A stretch of DNA of 64,000 nt, from assembly GCF_001439915.1 (NCBI RefSeq), contig NZ_LMBW01000007.1:62001-126000 (forward strand). The letters are read 5' to 3'. Both the position numbers and the translations under genes were made by a program. The number at the start of each line of letters is the position of its first letter. Position 1 is the first letter of the stretch. The stretch comes from Fredinandcohnia humi. Its GTDB lineage: Bacteria > Bacillota > Bacilli > Bacillales > Bacillaceae_L. Below are positions 18,146 through 27,045 of the stretch, piece after piece. Below the pieces are notes generated by a model. That model searched no databases and was not told the DNA's origin. It saw nothing but the letters and a program-made list of their open reading frames with translations.

Positions 18146-18880
18146 GTGAAATTATTGTTTATCGGAGAATCATGGGTAGTTCATATGATACATACAAAAG
18201 GATATGATAGTTTTACTTCAACTAAATACGAGGAAGGGGCAACATATCTGTTGGAATGTTTAATGGAAGAAGGGATTGAGGTAACATATATGCCCTCTCA
18301 TGAAATCCAATTTAAATTTCCACAAACTATTGATGAACTCCTTAAATATGATGGAGTAGTTATTAGTGATGTCGGAGCGAATACATTTTTGCTTCAAAAT
18401 AAGACATTCTACCAAATGGAGATTTTACCAAATAGCCTAAAGTTAATTCGTGACTTTGTAAAACAAGGTGGTGGATTATTAATGATAGGTGGTTATTTAT
18501 CATTTTCAGGAATTGAAGGTAAAGCAAATTACAAAAATTCACCATTAGCTGAAGTATTGCCAGTTGAATTATTAGATAACGATGATCGAGTTGAAGTTCC
18601 TGAAGGTTTTACGCCTATTCCATCACAAAAACACCCAATAATTGAAGAATTTGAAGAGTGGCCTCAACTACTCGGATATAATAAGTTAAAAGCAAAAGAG
18701 AATACTCTTGAGTTACTAAGGAATGATAATGACCCTATTCTCATACTTGGAAAGTATTTTGAAGGAAAAACAGCAGCCTTTGCTAGTGACTGCGCCCCTC
18801 ATTGGGGGTCATTGGAGTTTTTAAACTGGGAAAATTATTCTAAGTTTTGGGTGAATTTAATACACTATTTAAAAAAATAA
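18146..18880 (+). CDS. GATase1-like (DUF1355/ThuA-like) cytoplasmic protein
   Basis: A 244-aa protein of the putative glutamine-amidotransferase-like family. It opens with MKLLFIGESW, contains DGVVISDVGANTFLL, FVKQGGGLLMIGGYLSFSGI and ends with GKTAAFASDCAPHWGS. A classical GATase nucleophile Cys is not visible in the elbow (MIGGYLSF), so amidotransferase activity is doubtful. Proteins of this type occur in sugar-uptake operons, but the reaction is unknown to me. Start GTG 18146 follows GAGGAG. Confidence 0.7.
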   Translation: MKLLFIGESWVVHMIHTKGYDSFTSTKYEEGATYLLECLMEEGIEVTYMPSHEIQFKFPQTIDELLKYDGVVISDVGANTFLLQNKTFYQMEILPNSLKLIRDFVKQGGGLLMIGGYLSFSGIEGKANYKNSPLAEVLPVELLDNDDRVEVPEGFTPIPSQKHPIIEEFEEWPQLLGYNKLKAKENTLELLRNDNDPILILGKYFEGKTAAFASDCAPHWGSLEFLNWENYSKFWVNLIHYLKK

Positions 18881-18955
18881 AAAGCACTATTTAATTAAAT
18901 ATTGTATTTATTATCTATGTATTTAAGAGATATCTAGATTAAGGGAGAGATATTG

Positions 18956-19534
18956 ATGAAATCAACAAAAGATAAGCATGTGTTAGTAGGGGCAGATTTT
19001 GCAGGATTTCCATTAAAGGAAGTGGTTGTTGATTATTTAACAACCAAGGGGTGGAATGTAACAGATATCGGAGTTAAAACTGCGGATGAAGAGGATCCAG
19101 AAATGTTTCATAGGATCGGATTGAAGGTAGGAGCAAAAATTTCTGAAGGTGAATTTGAAAAGGCTTTATTATTTTGTGGCACAGGAATGGGAATTCATAT
19201 CGCAGCAAGTAAATGTCCAGGAGTACACTCCGGAGTTGTGGAAAGTGTACCTGCTGCTTTACGCGCAGTTACTGGAAATGGAGTAAATGTTCTAGCAATG
19301 GGAGCATTTTATGTAGCCCCTCAGATGGGAAAAGATATTGCAGATGCTTTCTTAAACAATAATTTGGGAGATGGTTACGAATGGTGGCCAAATTTTTATG
19401 AGTTTCATAAACTCGCGTGTGATGAGTTAGAAGCATTTGATTATGAAGAATTTAAAAAGAATGGATTTGAAGTAAAAAAAATTGGTGAGGTCGATATTGC
19501 ATTAATGGATAAACCAGATAATTGTGGTTGTTAA
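18956..19534 (+). CDS. RpiB/LacA/LacB-family sugar-phosphate isomerase, long form
   Basis: A 192-aa protein with the RpiB fold: HVLVGADFAGFPLKEVVVDYL at the start, the active-site Cys loop LLFCGTGMGIHIAASKCPG and the later NVLAMGAFYV. Typical RpiB/LacB proteins have about 145-170 residues; this one adds a C-terminal extension ending in CGC. The family isomerises aldose and ketose phosphates. Start ATG 18956 follows GGGAG; a TTG at 18953 is not needed. It is the last gene of the island, followed by a terminator. Confidence 0.85.
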   Translation: MKSTKDKHVLVGADFAGFPLKEVVVDYLTTKGWNVTDIGVKTADEEDPEMFHRIGLKVGAKISEGEFEKALLFCGTGMGIHIAASKCPGVHSGVVESVPAALRAVTGNGVNVLAMGAFYVAPQMGKDIADAFLNNNLGDGYEWWPNFYEFHKLACDELEAFDYEEFKKNGFEVKKIGEVDIALMDKPDNCGC

Positions 19535-19571
19535 TACAAATGACTTACTCACATATAACAATTTCGGATCA

Positions 19572-19605
19572 AGAATCTACCTATGATTAGGTAGGTTCTT
19601 TTTTT
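19572..19605 (+). terminator. Terminator of the sugar/polyol island
   Basis: AGAATCTACCTA pairs with TAGGTAGGTTCT around TGAT, followed by seven T. Confidence 0.92.
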
Positions 19606-19613
19606 AGGTAGAA

Positions 19614-19672
19614 ACAAATATAAACAAACACAAAAATTTTATATTCAAAAATAAACAAATATATATTATAAT
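19614..19672 (+). promoter_or_regulatory. Promoter of rhaEW with candidate DeoR-type operator repeats
   Basis: TTCAAA (19644-19649), 17-bp spacer, TATAAT (19667-19672). AAACAAA-type repeats flank it; the 12-mer ATAAACAAACAC (19620-19631) recurs exactly, inverted, at 22572-22583, and ACAAATA-type copies lie upstream of the second DeoR gene. Confidence 0.55.
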
Positions 19673-19703
19673 AAAACAAAAGTTAAAAAACGGAGGGATT
19701 CAA

Positions 19704-21773
19704 ATGGTACAAAGTTATTGGGATTCAAATAAAGCATCACAGCTTGAAAAAGGCGTCGAGGAATTAGTATATCGTTCAAATTTAATCGGATCTGAACGTG
19801 CCGTATGTAATTGGGGCGGAGGAAATACATCCATGAAAACAATGGAGAAGGATTTCCGTGGCCGTGATGTTGAAGTTATGTGGGTAAAAGGAAGTGGTTC
19901 TGACCTTGCTTCAATGAAAGCGCATAATTTCACTGGGTTACGTTTAGTCGACATCCTTCCTTTAATCGAACGTGATGAAATGTCTGATAAGGATATGGTT
20001 GAGTACCTTTCACATTGTATGATTGACAGCAAACATCCAAGAGCATCAATTGAAACATTATTGCATGCGTTCCTACCATTCAAACATGTAGACCACACTC
20101 ATCCGGACGCAATTATCAGCATTTGCTGTGCAGACAATGGGAAGCAAATTGCCGAAGAGATTTTTGGAAATCGTTTTGTTTGGGTTCCATATGTACGTCC
20201 AGGTTTCACACTTTCAAAAATGATTGCTGAAGGTGTAAAAAATAATCCAAATGCTGAACTCGTTTTAATGGAAAAGCATGGACTTGTAACATGGGGAGAA
20301 ACTTCTGATGAAAGCTATGCAAAAACAATTGAAATCATTAACGAAGCAGAAAGCTATATCAGCGCTAAGGTGGATGAAGCATCTTTATTTGGCGGTCAAA
20401 AATATGAAGTTCTCTCTGAAGAAGAAGCAACTAGTATTCTAGCAAAAGTGATGCCAGTAATTCGTGGAGCTGTAAGTGAAGAAAAGAAAATGCTATTAAC
20501 GTATGACCGTGGTGAGGATGTACTTCAATTTGTGAACAGCCACAATGCACCAGAGCTTTCACAAATCGGTGCGGCTTGTCCAGACCACCTTGTTCATACA
20601 AAAATGACACCACTTTATGTTGAATGGGATCCACAGACTAAAGATGTTGAAGACCTAATCTCTGCTATCAAAGAGGGAGTTGAAAGCTTTAAGGCTTCAT
20701 ATAAACAATACTTTGAGCGTAATAAAAACGAAGGCGATAAAATGAATGAGCCTGCACCAAGAGTAATCTTAATTCCTGGATTAGGAATGGTGAACACAGG
20801 TAAGGATGTTAACAACTCAAGAGTTAGTGGTGCACTATACCATCGTGCAATCGCAGTTATGAAGGGCTCTACTACTCTAGGAAACTTTGTTTCATTAAGT
20901 GAAAATGAATCCTATAACGTGGAGTACTGGCCATTAGAATTATATAAATTAACTCTTGCTCCAGCTGAAGCTGAATTTTCAAGAAAGGTAGCATTCATCA
21001 CTGGTGGTGCTGGTGGTATTGGAAGCGAAACTGCTCGCCGCCTAGTATCTGAAGGTGCACATGTTGTTCTAGCTGACCTAAATCTTGAAGGTGCAGAAAA
21101 AGTGGCTGCAGAAATTAACGAAACATTTGGTGCAAATCGTGCACTTGCAGTAAAAATGGACGTAACAAAAGAAGAAATGGTTCAAGCAGCATTTGATCAA
21201 GCAGCACTACACTTTGGGGGTGTCGATACAATTGTTAACAATGCAGGTCTTGCAACATCAAGTCCAATTGATGAAACAACTCTTCAAGAGTGGAATCTAA
21301 ACATGAATGTATTAGGAACTGGTTATTTCTTAGTTGCTCGTGAAGCCTTCAAGCAAATGAAGCAACAGGGTACTGGTGGAAACATGGTATTCGTTGGATC
21401 TAAAAACTCCGTATATGCAGGTAAAAATGCAGCTGCTTATAGCTCAGTAAAGGCACTAGAAACACATCTTGCACGTTGTATTGCTACAGAAGGTGGAGAA
21501 TATGGCATTCGTGTCAACTCTGTTCTACCAGACGCTGTTCTTCAAGGATCAGCTATTTGGGGTTCAAGATGGCGTGTGGAACGTGCTGCAGCATACGGAA
21601 TTCACCCAGATCAATTAGAAGAGCACTATCGAAAACGTACAACCTTATTAGTAAACATCTATCCAGCTGATATTGCGGAAGCAATTGCATTCTTCGCATC
21701 ATCAAAATCAGACAAAACAACGGGTTGTATGTTAACTGTTGATGGGGGCGTACCAGCGGCATTTACAAGATAA
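19704..21773 (+). CDS. rhaEW: Bifunctional rhamnulose-1-phosphate aldolase/L-lactaldehyde dehydrogenase RhaEW
   Basis: A 689-aa fusion close to B. subtilis RhaEW (YuxG). Residues 1-about 420 are a class II aldolase (HTHPDAIISICCADN, KHGLVTWGE); residues about 430-689 are a short-chain dehydrogenase (ITGGAGGIG, NNAG, and YSSVK with catalytic Tyr/Lys). The aldolase releases DHAP and L-lactaldehyde from a 6-deoxyketose-1-phosphate; the dehydrogenase makes L-lactate. ATG 19704 follows CGGAGG. A separate FucA-type aldolase is also encoded downstream, so the aldolase half may serve a different epimer. Confidence 0.9.
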   Translation: MVQSYWDSNKASQLEKGVEELVYRSNLIGSERAVCNWGGGNTSMKTMEKDFRGRDVEVMWVKGSGSDLASMKAHNFTGLRLVDILPLIERDEMSDKDMVEYLSHCMIDSKHPRASIETLLHAFLPFKHVDHTHPDAIISICCADNGKQIAEEIFGNRFVWVPYVRPGFTLSKMIAEGVKNNPNAELVLMEKHGLVTWGETSDESYAKTIEIINEAESYISAKVDEASLFGGQKYEVLSEEEATSILAKVMPVIRGAVSEEKKMLLTYDRGEDVLQFVNSHNAPELSQIGAACPDHLVHTKMTPLYVEWDPQTKDVEDLISAIKEGVESFKASYKQYFERNKNEGDKMNEPAPRVILIPGLGMVNTGKDVNNSRVSGALYHRAIAVMKGSTTLGNFVSLSENESYNVEYWPLELYKLTLAPAEAEFSRKVAFITGGAGGIGSETARRLVSEGAHVVLADLNLEGAEKVAAEINETFGANRALAVKMDVTKEEMVQAAFDQAALHFGGVDTIVNNAGLATSSPIDETTLQEWNLNMNVLGTGYFLVAREAFKQMKQQGTGGNMVFVGSKNSVYAGKNAAAYSSVKALETHLARCIATEGGEYGIRVNSVLPDAVLQGSAIWGSRWRVERAAAYGIHPDQLEEHYRKRTTLLVNIYPADIAEAIAFFASSKSDKTTGCMLTVDGGVPAAFTR

Positions 21774-21778
21774 CAAAA

Positions 21779-21798
21779 AAGGGGGGCATTAGCCCCTT
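21779..21798 (+). other. GC-rich hairpin after rhaEW
   Basis: GGGGC-ATTA-GCCCC with G-U extensions, preceded by an A run and lacking a T run. It may be a partial terminator before fucU. Confidence 0.5.
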
Positions 21799-21979
21799 AT
21801 GCTTTATAAAAACGATTAGTGCAGTGAACATTCATGCGGTATAGGTTGATAAGAAATTAGATGAAGTCCTCCATAATGCTATCAAACTAATTTAAGTGAA
21901 AATTTATTGTTTTAATAGCGCTGAGATTAGTATTTGAAGTATTACAAAAAATCATAAGTATTTTGAAAGGGATGAGAAC

Positions 21980-22414
21980 ATGTTAAAAGGAATTCCAAAA
22001 ATTATTAGTCCAGACCTTATGAAGGTCTTGATGGAAATGGGGCACGGTGATGAAATTGTTTTAGCAGATGGAAATTTTCCGGCTGCTTCTTGTGCGTCAA
22101 CATTAGTAAGATGTGATGGGCATAGTGTTTCCGAATTGTTAGAGGCCATTTTGAAGTTATTTCCATTAGATTCATATAGTGAAAAACCTGTTACATTAAT
22201 GAAAGTTGTGGAAGGTGACCCCACCATTCCGTCTATTTGGGAGGACTTTAGTGAAACCATACAAAAGTATAATCAAAACCATAGTTCCTTTGAAATGGTA
22301 GAGCGATTTGAGTTTTATGAAAGATCGAAAGACGCCTATGCTATAGTTGCAACAGGTGAAAGTGCTCTTTATGCAAATATTATTCTTAAAAAAGGTGTAG
22401 TTGTTGATGAATGA
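21980..22414 (+). CDS. fucU: L-fucose mutarotase FucU
   Basis: A 144-aa RbsD/FucU-family protein. MLKGIPKIISPDLMKVLMEMGHGDEIVLADGNFPA, the VEGD motif, FYERSKDAYAIVATGE and the end YANIILKKGVV align with FucU along the whole length. It speeds interconversion of alpha- and beta-L-fucose before the isomerase. ATG 21980 follows AAAGGGATG. Its presence, with FucI downstream, points to L-fucose rather than L-rhamnose as the main substrate. Confidence 0.9.
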   Translation: MLKGIPKIISPDLMKVLMEMGHGDEIVLADGNFPAASCASTLVRCDGHSVSELLEAILKLFPLDSYSEKPVTLMKVVEGDPTIPSIWEDFSETIQKYNQNHSSFEMVERFEFYERSKDAYAIVATGESALYANIILKKGVVVDE

Positions 22415-22571
22415 CTTACTAGTTGTTTATAAAATTAGATTCTATGAAAACTATTTAATCACAATATAAGATACCATAATATGCATTTATAGTAATAAAT
22501 TGAATTTTTTTAAAAATTCCTTGATTATGTTCTGCTTTTAAATTAAAATCAAAATAAATAAAGGTATTTGA

Positions 22572-22631
22572 GTGTTTGTTTATGTCCGTTTTAGTTGTTG
22601 ATTGAATTTTGTGTTTTGTAAGCGATTGCAC
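22572..22631 (+). promoter_or_regulatory. cre box and candidate operator before the fucose-island transporter
   Basis: TTGTAAGCGATTGCAC (22616-22631) fits WTGNAANCGNWWNCAW except for the last base. The inverted 12-mer GTGTTTGTTTAT (22572-22583) matches the site upstream of rhaEW. A TATAAT (22632-22637) adjoins the cre, but it would place the start too close to the ribosome site to be the main promoter. Confidence 0.65.
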
Positions 22632-22654
22632 TATAATAAGGAGCAGGTGGTATT

Positions 22655-24160
22655 ATGGAGGATCTAATTCTTAAAATGCAGGGAATCAGTAAAGCTTTTC
22701 CTGGAGTACAAGCACTGTCGAATGTTAACTTTGAACTAAAAAGTGGTGAAGTTCATGCTCTTTTAGGAGAAAACGGTGCAGGAAAATCTACTCTAATGAA
22801 GATTTTAACGGGCATTTATCAAAAAGATGAAGGATCAATTATTTACAAAGGGGAAGAAATAACCGTCCCAGACACCAAGGCAGCACAAAATTTAGGCATT
22901 AGTATTATTCATCAGGAACTTAATTTAGCCCCGAACCTTACTGTGGCTCAAAATATTTATATAGGAAGGGAACCAAAAATAGGTTTTAATTTGTTCTTAG
23001 ATGAAAAGAAGCTTAATAGTATGACCCAAAGTCTTTTTGATCGTTTACATATTGATTTAAACCCTCGTGATAAGGTTGAAAATTTATCGGTAGCCAGGCA
23101 ACAAATGGTTGAAATTGCAAAGGCACTTTCATTTGATTCAAAAGTTTTAGTTATGGATGAGCCGACAGCAGCTTTAACTGATTCTGAAATTGACTCGTTA
23201 TTTACAATGATTCGAAAACTGCGCAGTGACGGGGTAGGAATAATTTATATTTCACATCGAATGGAAGAATTGAAGAAAATCACAGACCGGGTAACGGTAA
23301 TGAGAGATGGAACTTATATCGGAACTGTTCAAACAAAGGGTGTAAGCATTGACCTAATTATTTCGATGATGGTTGGAAGAGAAATCAATCAAAATCAAAA
23401 ACCAGTAATACAAGAAGAAAACACAGAAAAAATCCTTGAAGTAAAAAACTTAAATAGAGGCTCAATGATTAAAGATGTGAGCTTTGAACTTCGAAAAGGT
23501 GAAATACTTGGTTTTGCAGGATTAATGGGTGCGGGAAGGACCGAAGTGGCTCGAGCAATATTTGGGGCAGACAAAATAGAATCAGGTGAAATTTTTATCA
23601 AAGGCCAAAAGGTTAAAATTAAAAGCCCGGTCGATGCTGTACAAAATGGTATTGGTTACCTTTCTGAAGATCGAAAACAATTTGGTTTAATGCTTGAAAT
23701 GGATGTAAAAGCTAATGTTGCGATTGCATCAATGAAGGACTTTGTAAATATCGGATTTATGAATGGATCAAAAATTAGTGGTCAAGCGACTGAAATGATA
23801 GAACTATTAAGAATTAAAACACCATCAGAAAACCAAATAGTTAAAAACCTTTCTGGTGGAAATCAACAAAAGGTTGTAATTGGAAAGTGGTTAACAAGGG
23901 ATTCTGAAATATTAATTTTTGATGAACCTACCCGTGGAATCGATATTGGCGCAAAGGATGAAATTTATAAACTACTAAATACATTAGCTGCACAAGGAAA
24001 ATCAATCATTATGATTTCTTCTGAACTTCCAGAAATACTCAGAATGAGCCATAGGATTATGGTTATGTGTGAAGGAAGAATCACTGGGGAACTGATCAAC
24101 GATGAAAATGTAAATCAAGAGATAATTATGAATCTCGCAACTAAGCGTGCCGTTAGCTAG
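22655..24160 (+). CDS. Sugar ABC transporter ATPase (RbsA type, two domains)
   Basis: A 501-aa double ATPase with intact motifs: Walker A GENGAGKST, signature LSVARQQ and MDEPTAAL in domain 1; GLMGAGRTE, LSGGNQQK and IFDEPTRGID in domain 2. It differs from the 14.4 kb paralogue in keeping the second DEPT motif. ATG 22655 follows AGGTGG. With the single permease and the binding protein downstream it forms an Rbs-type importer, most likely for L-fucose or a related sugar of this island. Confidence 0.9.
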   Translation: MEDLILKMQGISKAFPGVQALSNVNFELKSGEVHALLGENGAGKSTLMKILTGIYQKDEGSIIYKGEEITVPDTKAAQNLGISIIHQELNLAPNLTVAQNIYIGREPKIGFNLFLDEKKLNSMTQSLFDRLHIDLNPRDKVENLSVARQQMVEIAKALSFDSKVLVMDEPTAALTDSEIDSLFTMIRKLRSDGVGIIYISHRMEELKKITDRVTVMRDGTYIGTVQTKGVSIDLIISMMVGREINQNQKPVIQEENTEKILEVKNLNRGSMIKDVSFELRKGEILGFAGLMGAGRTEVARAIFGADKIESGEIFIKGQKVKIKSPVDAVQNGIGYLSEDRKQFGLMLEMDVKANVAIASMKDFVNIGFMNGSKISGQATEMIELLRIKTPSENQIVKNLSGGNQQKVVIGKWLTRDSEILIFDEPTRGIDIGAKDEIYKLLNTLAAQGKSIIMISSELPEILRMSHRIMVMCEGRITGELINDENVNQEIIMNLATKRAVS

Positions 24161-24200
24161 ATAAATGAATCAAGTTTTTTCTATAGAGGAGAGTGAAAAT

Positions 24201-25184
24201 ATGAGTTCACAAGTTGTCTTAAACGAAAAGAAAAATTTAAAATTAAAATCAAATGCAATTCAGCAGTTCCTAGCTTTTGCTAGTTTAATTGTTCTTGTAA
24301 TCTTTTTTTCATTAGCATCGCCAAATTTCTTTCAATTTGAAAATATCATCGGAATATTGCTCTCAACTTCAGTAATAGGAATTCTAGCATTAGGCGCAAC
24401 CTTCATCATTATTACAAGTGGCATTGATTTATCGGTTGGAACAGTTATGACATTATGTTCTGTCATGACAGGGGTCTTTATTTCAAGTATGGGGCTTCCC
24501 ATTATTGTTGGAGTTATTGGGGGAATTTTAACCGGGGCGCTTGCGGGTTATATTGCTGGTTTAGTAATTGCAAAAATGGAGATTCCACCATTTATTGCTA
24601 CACTTGCTATGATGATGATTGCCAAGGGTCTAGCTCTAGTAATATCTGGGGCTGCACCAATTTATTTCACTGAATATCCGGCGTTTACAAAGATTGCGAT
24701 GGGAAACATAATTCCAGGAATTCCAAATGCAGTAATTATTTTCTTTTTAATGGCAATTATTGGAGCTATTCTTTTAAATAAGACTGTTATAGGAAGATAT
24801 ACATTTGCGATTGGAAGCAATGAGGAATCTACAAGACTATCAGGTGTTAATGTGAATAAGTGGAAAATCATTATTTATGTAATTGCGGGAATATTTACGG
24901 GAGTAGCCGGGCTAGTGATGGCCTCTCGCTTAAATTCAGCACAGCCTGCTTTAGGTCAGGGTTATGAATTGGAAGCGATCGCAGCTGTTGTAATTGGTGG
25001 TACCTCATTAAGTGGTGGAAAGGGAACCATTTTAGGAACTGTCATTGGAGCATTAATTATGAGTGTTCTTACGAACGGTCTTCGAATCTTATCTGTACCC
25101 CAAGAATGGCAGACAGTAGTAGTAGGAGCAGTAATCTTAGTCGCAGTCTATGCAGACGTCATGCGTAATAAAAAGTCAAAATAA
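24201..25184 (+). CDS. Sugar ABC transporter permease (RbsC type)
   Basis: A 327-aa membrane protein with about 8-10 helices. TSGIDLSVGTVMTLCSVMTGVF and VVIGGTSLSGGKGTILGTVIGALI are the BPD_transp_2 signatures. I chose ATG 24201 behind AGAGGAGAG; the frame is open from ATG 24165, which has no ribosome site. Only one permease gene is present here, so the channel should be a homodimer, unlike the first importer. Confidence 0.9.
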   Translation: MSSQVVLNEKKNLKLKSNAIQQFLAFASLIVLVIFFSLASPNFFQFENIIGILLSTSVIGILALGATFIIITSGIDLSVGTVMTLCSVMTGVFISSMGLPIIVGVIGGILTGALAGYIAGLVIAKMEIPPFIATLAMMMIAKGLALVISGAAPIYFTEYPAFTKIAMGNIIPGIPNAVIIFFLMAIIGAILLNKTVIGRYTFAIGSNEESTRLSGVNVNKWKIIIYVIAGIFTGVAGLVMASRLNSAQPALGQGYELEAIAAVVIGGTSLSGGKGTILGTVIGALIMSVLTNGLRILSVPQEWQTVVVGAVILVAVYADVMRNKKSK

Positions 25185-25244
25185 TTGGCTGGTATTAATC
25201 TCTTTTAAGAGAATAATATAAAAATTTATTAGGGGGAAAACCAA

Positions 25245-26234
25245 ATGAAAAAACTAGCAGGAATTTTTCTAGGGGCGATGCTTACTTTATCACTAGCATT
25301 AACTGGCTGTTCATCAGACAAAACAGACTCAAACAGTAATTCTAATGAAGATGTAAAGAAAGATGGAAAACCTTACGTAGCAATTGTTTCAAAAGGGTTT
25401 CAGCATCAGTTTTGGCAAGCAGTAAAACAAGGTGCTGAACAAGCTGCAGAGGAGTTTGATGTAACAATCACTTTTGAAGGGCCTGAGAGTGAGTCCCAAG
25501 TAGACAAACAAATTGAAATGCTTCGTGCAGCTTTGGATAAAAAGCCAGACGCCATTGGGTTTGCAGCTTTAGATAGTCAAGTCGCCCTTCCGCTTTTAGA
25601 TGAGGCTAAAGGAAATGATATTCCAGTAATTGCTTTTGACTCAGGTGTTGAAGGGGATGTACCTCTAGCAACTGCGGCAACTGATAGCATTGCAGCTGCT
25701 GCACTCGCTGCCGATAAAATGGCTGAACTAATTGGTGGAAAAGGTGAAATTGCGATTGTCGCTCATGATCAGGTAAGTAAAACAGGAATTGAACGTCGTG
25801 ATGGTTTCAAAAATCAAATTGAAGAAAAATATCCTGATATTAAAATTGTCGATATTCAGTACGGTGGGGGAGACCATTTAAAATCCACTGATGCTGCCAA
25901 GGCAATCATGCAAGCACATCCAAACCTTAAGGGAATTTTCGGAACAAATGAAGGTTCAGCAATTGGTGTCGTTAATGCAGTATCAGAAATGAATAAAAAG
26001 GACGTAGTGATCATCGGATTTGACTCTGGAAAACAACAAATTGATGCAATTAAAAGTGGTTTAATGGCTGGAGCAATAACACAAAATCCGATTGGCATTG
26101 GTTATGAGACTGTAAAAGCAGCAGTGGATGCTCTCAATGGAAAAGAAGTTGAAAAGAACATTGATACTGGTTTCTTCTATTATGACAAATCGAATATTGA
26201 TGACGAAGAAATTCAGGCTGTAATTTACGAATAA
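25245..26234 (+). CDS. Sugar ABC transporter substrate-binding lipoprotein (RbsB type)
   Basis: A 329-aa binding protein with lipobox LTGC near residue 22 and an Asn/Ser/Asp linker. The fold shows VAIVSKGFQHQFWQAVKQGAEQAAEEF, DAIGFAALDS, IPVIAFDSGV and IIGFDSGKQQIDAIKSG. ATG 25245 follows AGGGGGAAA. It is the last gene of the ATPase-permease-binding protein set and precedes the aldolase gene by 134 bp with a hairpin in the gap. Confidence 0.9.
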   Translation: MKKLAGIFLGAMLTLSLALTGCSSDKTDSNSNSNEDVKKDGKPYVAIVSKGFQHQFWQAVKQGAEQAAEEFDVTITFEGPESESQVDKQIEMLRAALDKKPDAIGFAALDSQVALPLLDEAKGNDIPVIAFDSGVEGDVPLATAATDSIAAAALAADKMAELIGGKGEIAIVAHDQVSKTGIERRDGFKNQIEEKYPDIKIVDIQYGGGDHLKSTDAAKAIMQAHPNLKGIFGTNEGSAIGVVNAVSEMNKKDVVIIGFDSGKQQIDAIKSGLMAGAITQNPIGIGYETVKAAVDALNGKEVEKNIDTGFFYYDKSNIDDEEIQAVIYE

Positions 26235-26240
26235 AAAAAT

Positions 26241-26269
26241 GGAGGATGCTCTAATATAGGGTATCCTCC
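26241..26269 (+). other. Intercistronic hairpin after the binding-protein gene
   Basis: GGAGGATGC pairs with GGTATCCTCC (one G-U). No T run follows; an A run precedes it. A role in mRNA stability is likely, as in the first importer operon. Confidence 0.55.
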
Positions 26270-26368
26270 CAGTATAAACCTAATTATTATACATAAATGA
26301 TTGTAATCTAGTTCAAATGTATTTTCACTATTAAAATTTTATATAAAACTAACATTGGGGTGAAAGAA

Positions 26369-27019
26369 TTGTCGACTGCAATTAGTGATTTAAAACTTTA
26401 TGCCGATAAAATTGTAAGAACAGGTCTAGTTGTGGGTGCGGGTGGAAATTTAAGCATGCGAGACGGAAGAATAATGTATATTTCCCCAAGCGGTTTTGAT
26501 TTACAGGAAGTACAAGATAATCAATGGGTGCGTGTAGATATTGAGACAGGAGAGGTTTTGGATAATTTGAAGCCTTCTTCTGAAGTCTTAATGCATCTTG
26601 AATGTTATCGTAAGCGACCTGACATAACAGCAGTACTCCATGCTCATCCTAGTTATTCAGTAGGTGTATCTTCTACAGGACATAGTATTCCAAATCTTTT
26701 TCCGGATTTTCCCGCAATGATTCGAAACGTATCTTATCTTGAATATTTGATTCCAACAACAGAAGTTTTAGCAGATGCAGTTGCTGAAGTCATTCAGGAG
26801 ACAGATGTTATCGTGATGAGAAACCATGGAGTGCTTACAGTTGGGAAAACAATGAAAGAAGCATACTTTTTTATGCAGATCATAGAAGAATCTGCAAAGG
26901 TGTATACAATTGCATCAACTGTTGGTGTACCAAGAATTTTAACTGAAGAGGAATGCCAAGCTTTAAGAAATCTATCGTCTGAAAAGTATAGATCAGAGCT
27001 ATTGAAGGATTCAAAGTAA
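26369..27019 (+). CDS. fucA: Class II aldolase, L-fuculose-1-phosphate aldolase type
   Basis: A 216-aa zinc aldolase of FucA size. Zinc ligands H91, H93 (LHAHPS) and H153 (MRNHGV), catalytic Glu72 (KPSSEVLMH) and the phosphate loop GAGGNLS (about 23-29) all match FucA (E73, H92, H94, H155). It would split L-fuculose-1-phosphate (or D-ribulose-1-phosphate) into DHAP and an aldehyde. I chose TTG 26369, 6 nt after GGGGTGA; GTG 26360 overlaps that site. Confidence 0.85.
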   Translation: MSTAISDLKLYADKIVRTGLVVGAGGNLSMRDGRIMYISPSGFDLQEVQDNQWVRVDIETGEVLDNLKPSSEVLMHLECYRKRPDITAVLHAHPSYSVGVSSTGHSIPNLFPDFPAMIRNVSYLEYLIPTTEVLADAVAEVIQETDVIVMRNHGVLTVGKTMKEAYFFMQIIEESAKVYTIASTVGVPRILTEEECQALRNLSSEKYRSELLKDSK

Positions 27020-27045
27020 GTTGCAATAAAAAAGGGTGTGAGCAA

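Noticed and set aside
22632-22637. TATAAT as the main promoter -10 of the 22655 transporter gene
   Set aside because: The transcript would start about 10 nt before the ATG and lose the AAGGAG site; the -35 (TTGTGT) is poor. A promoter further upstream is more likely.
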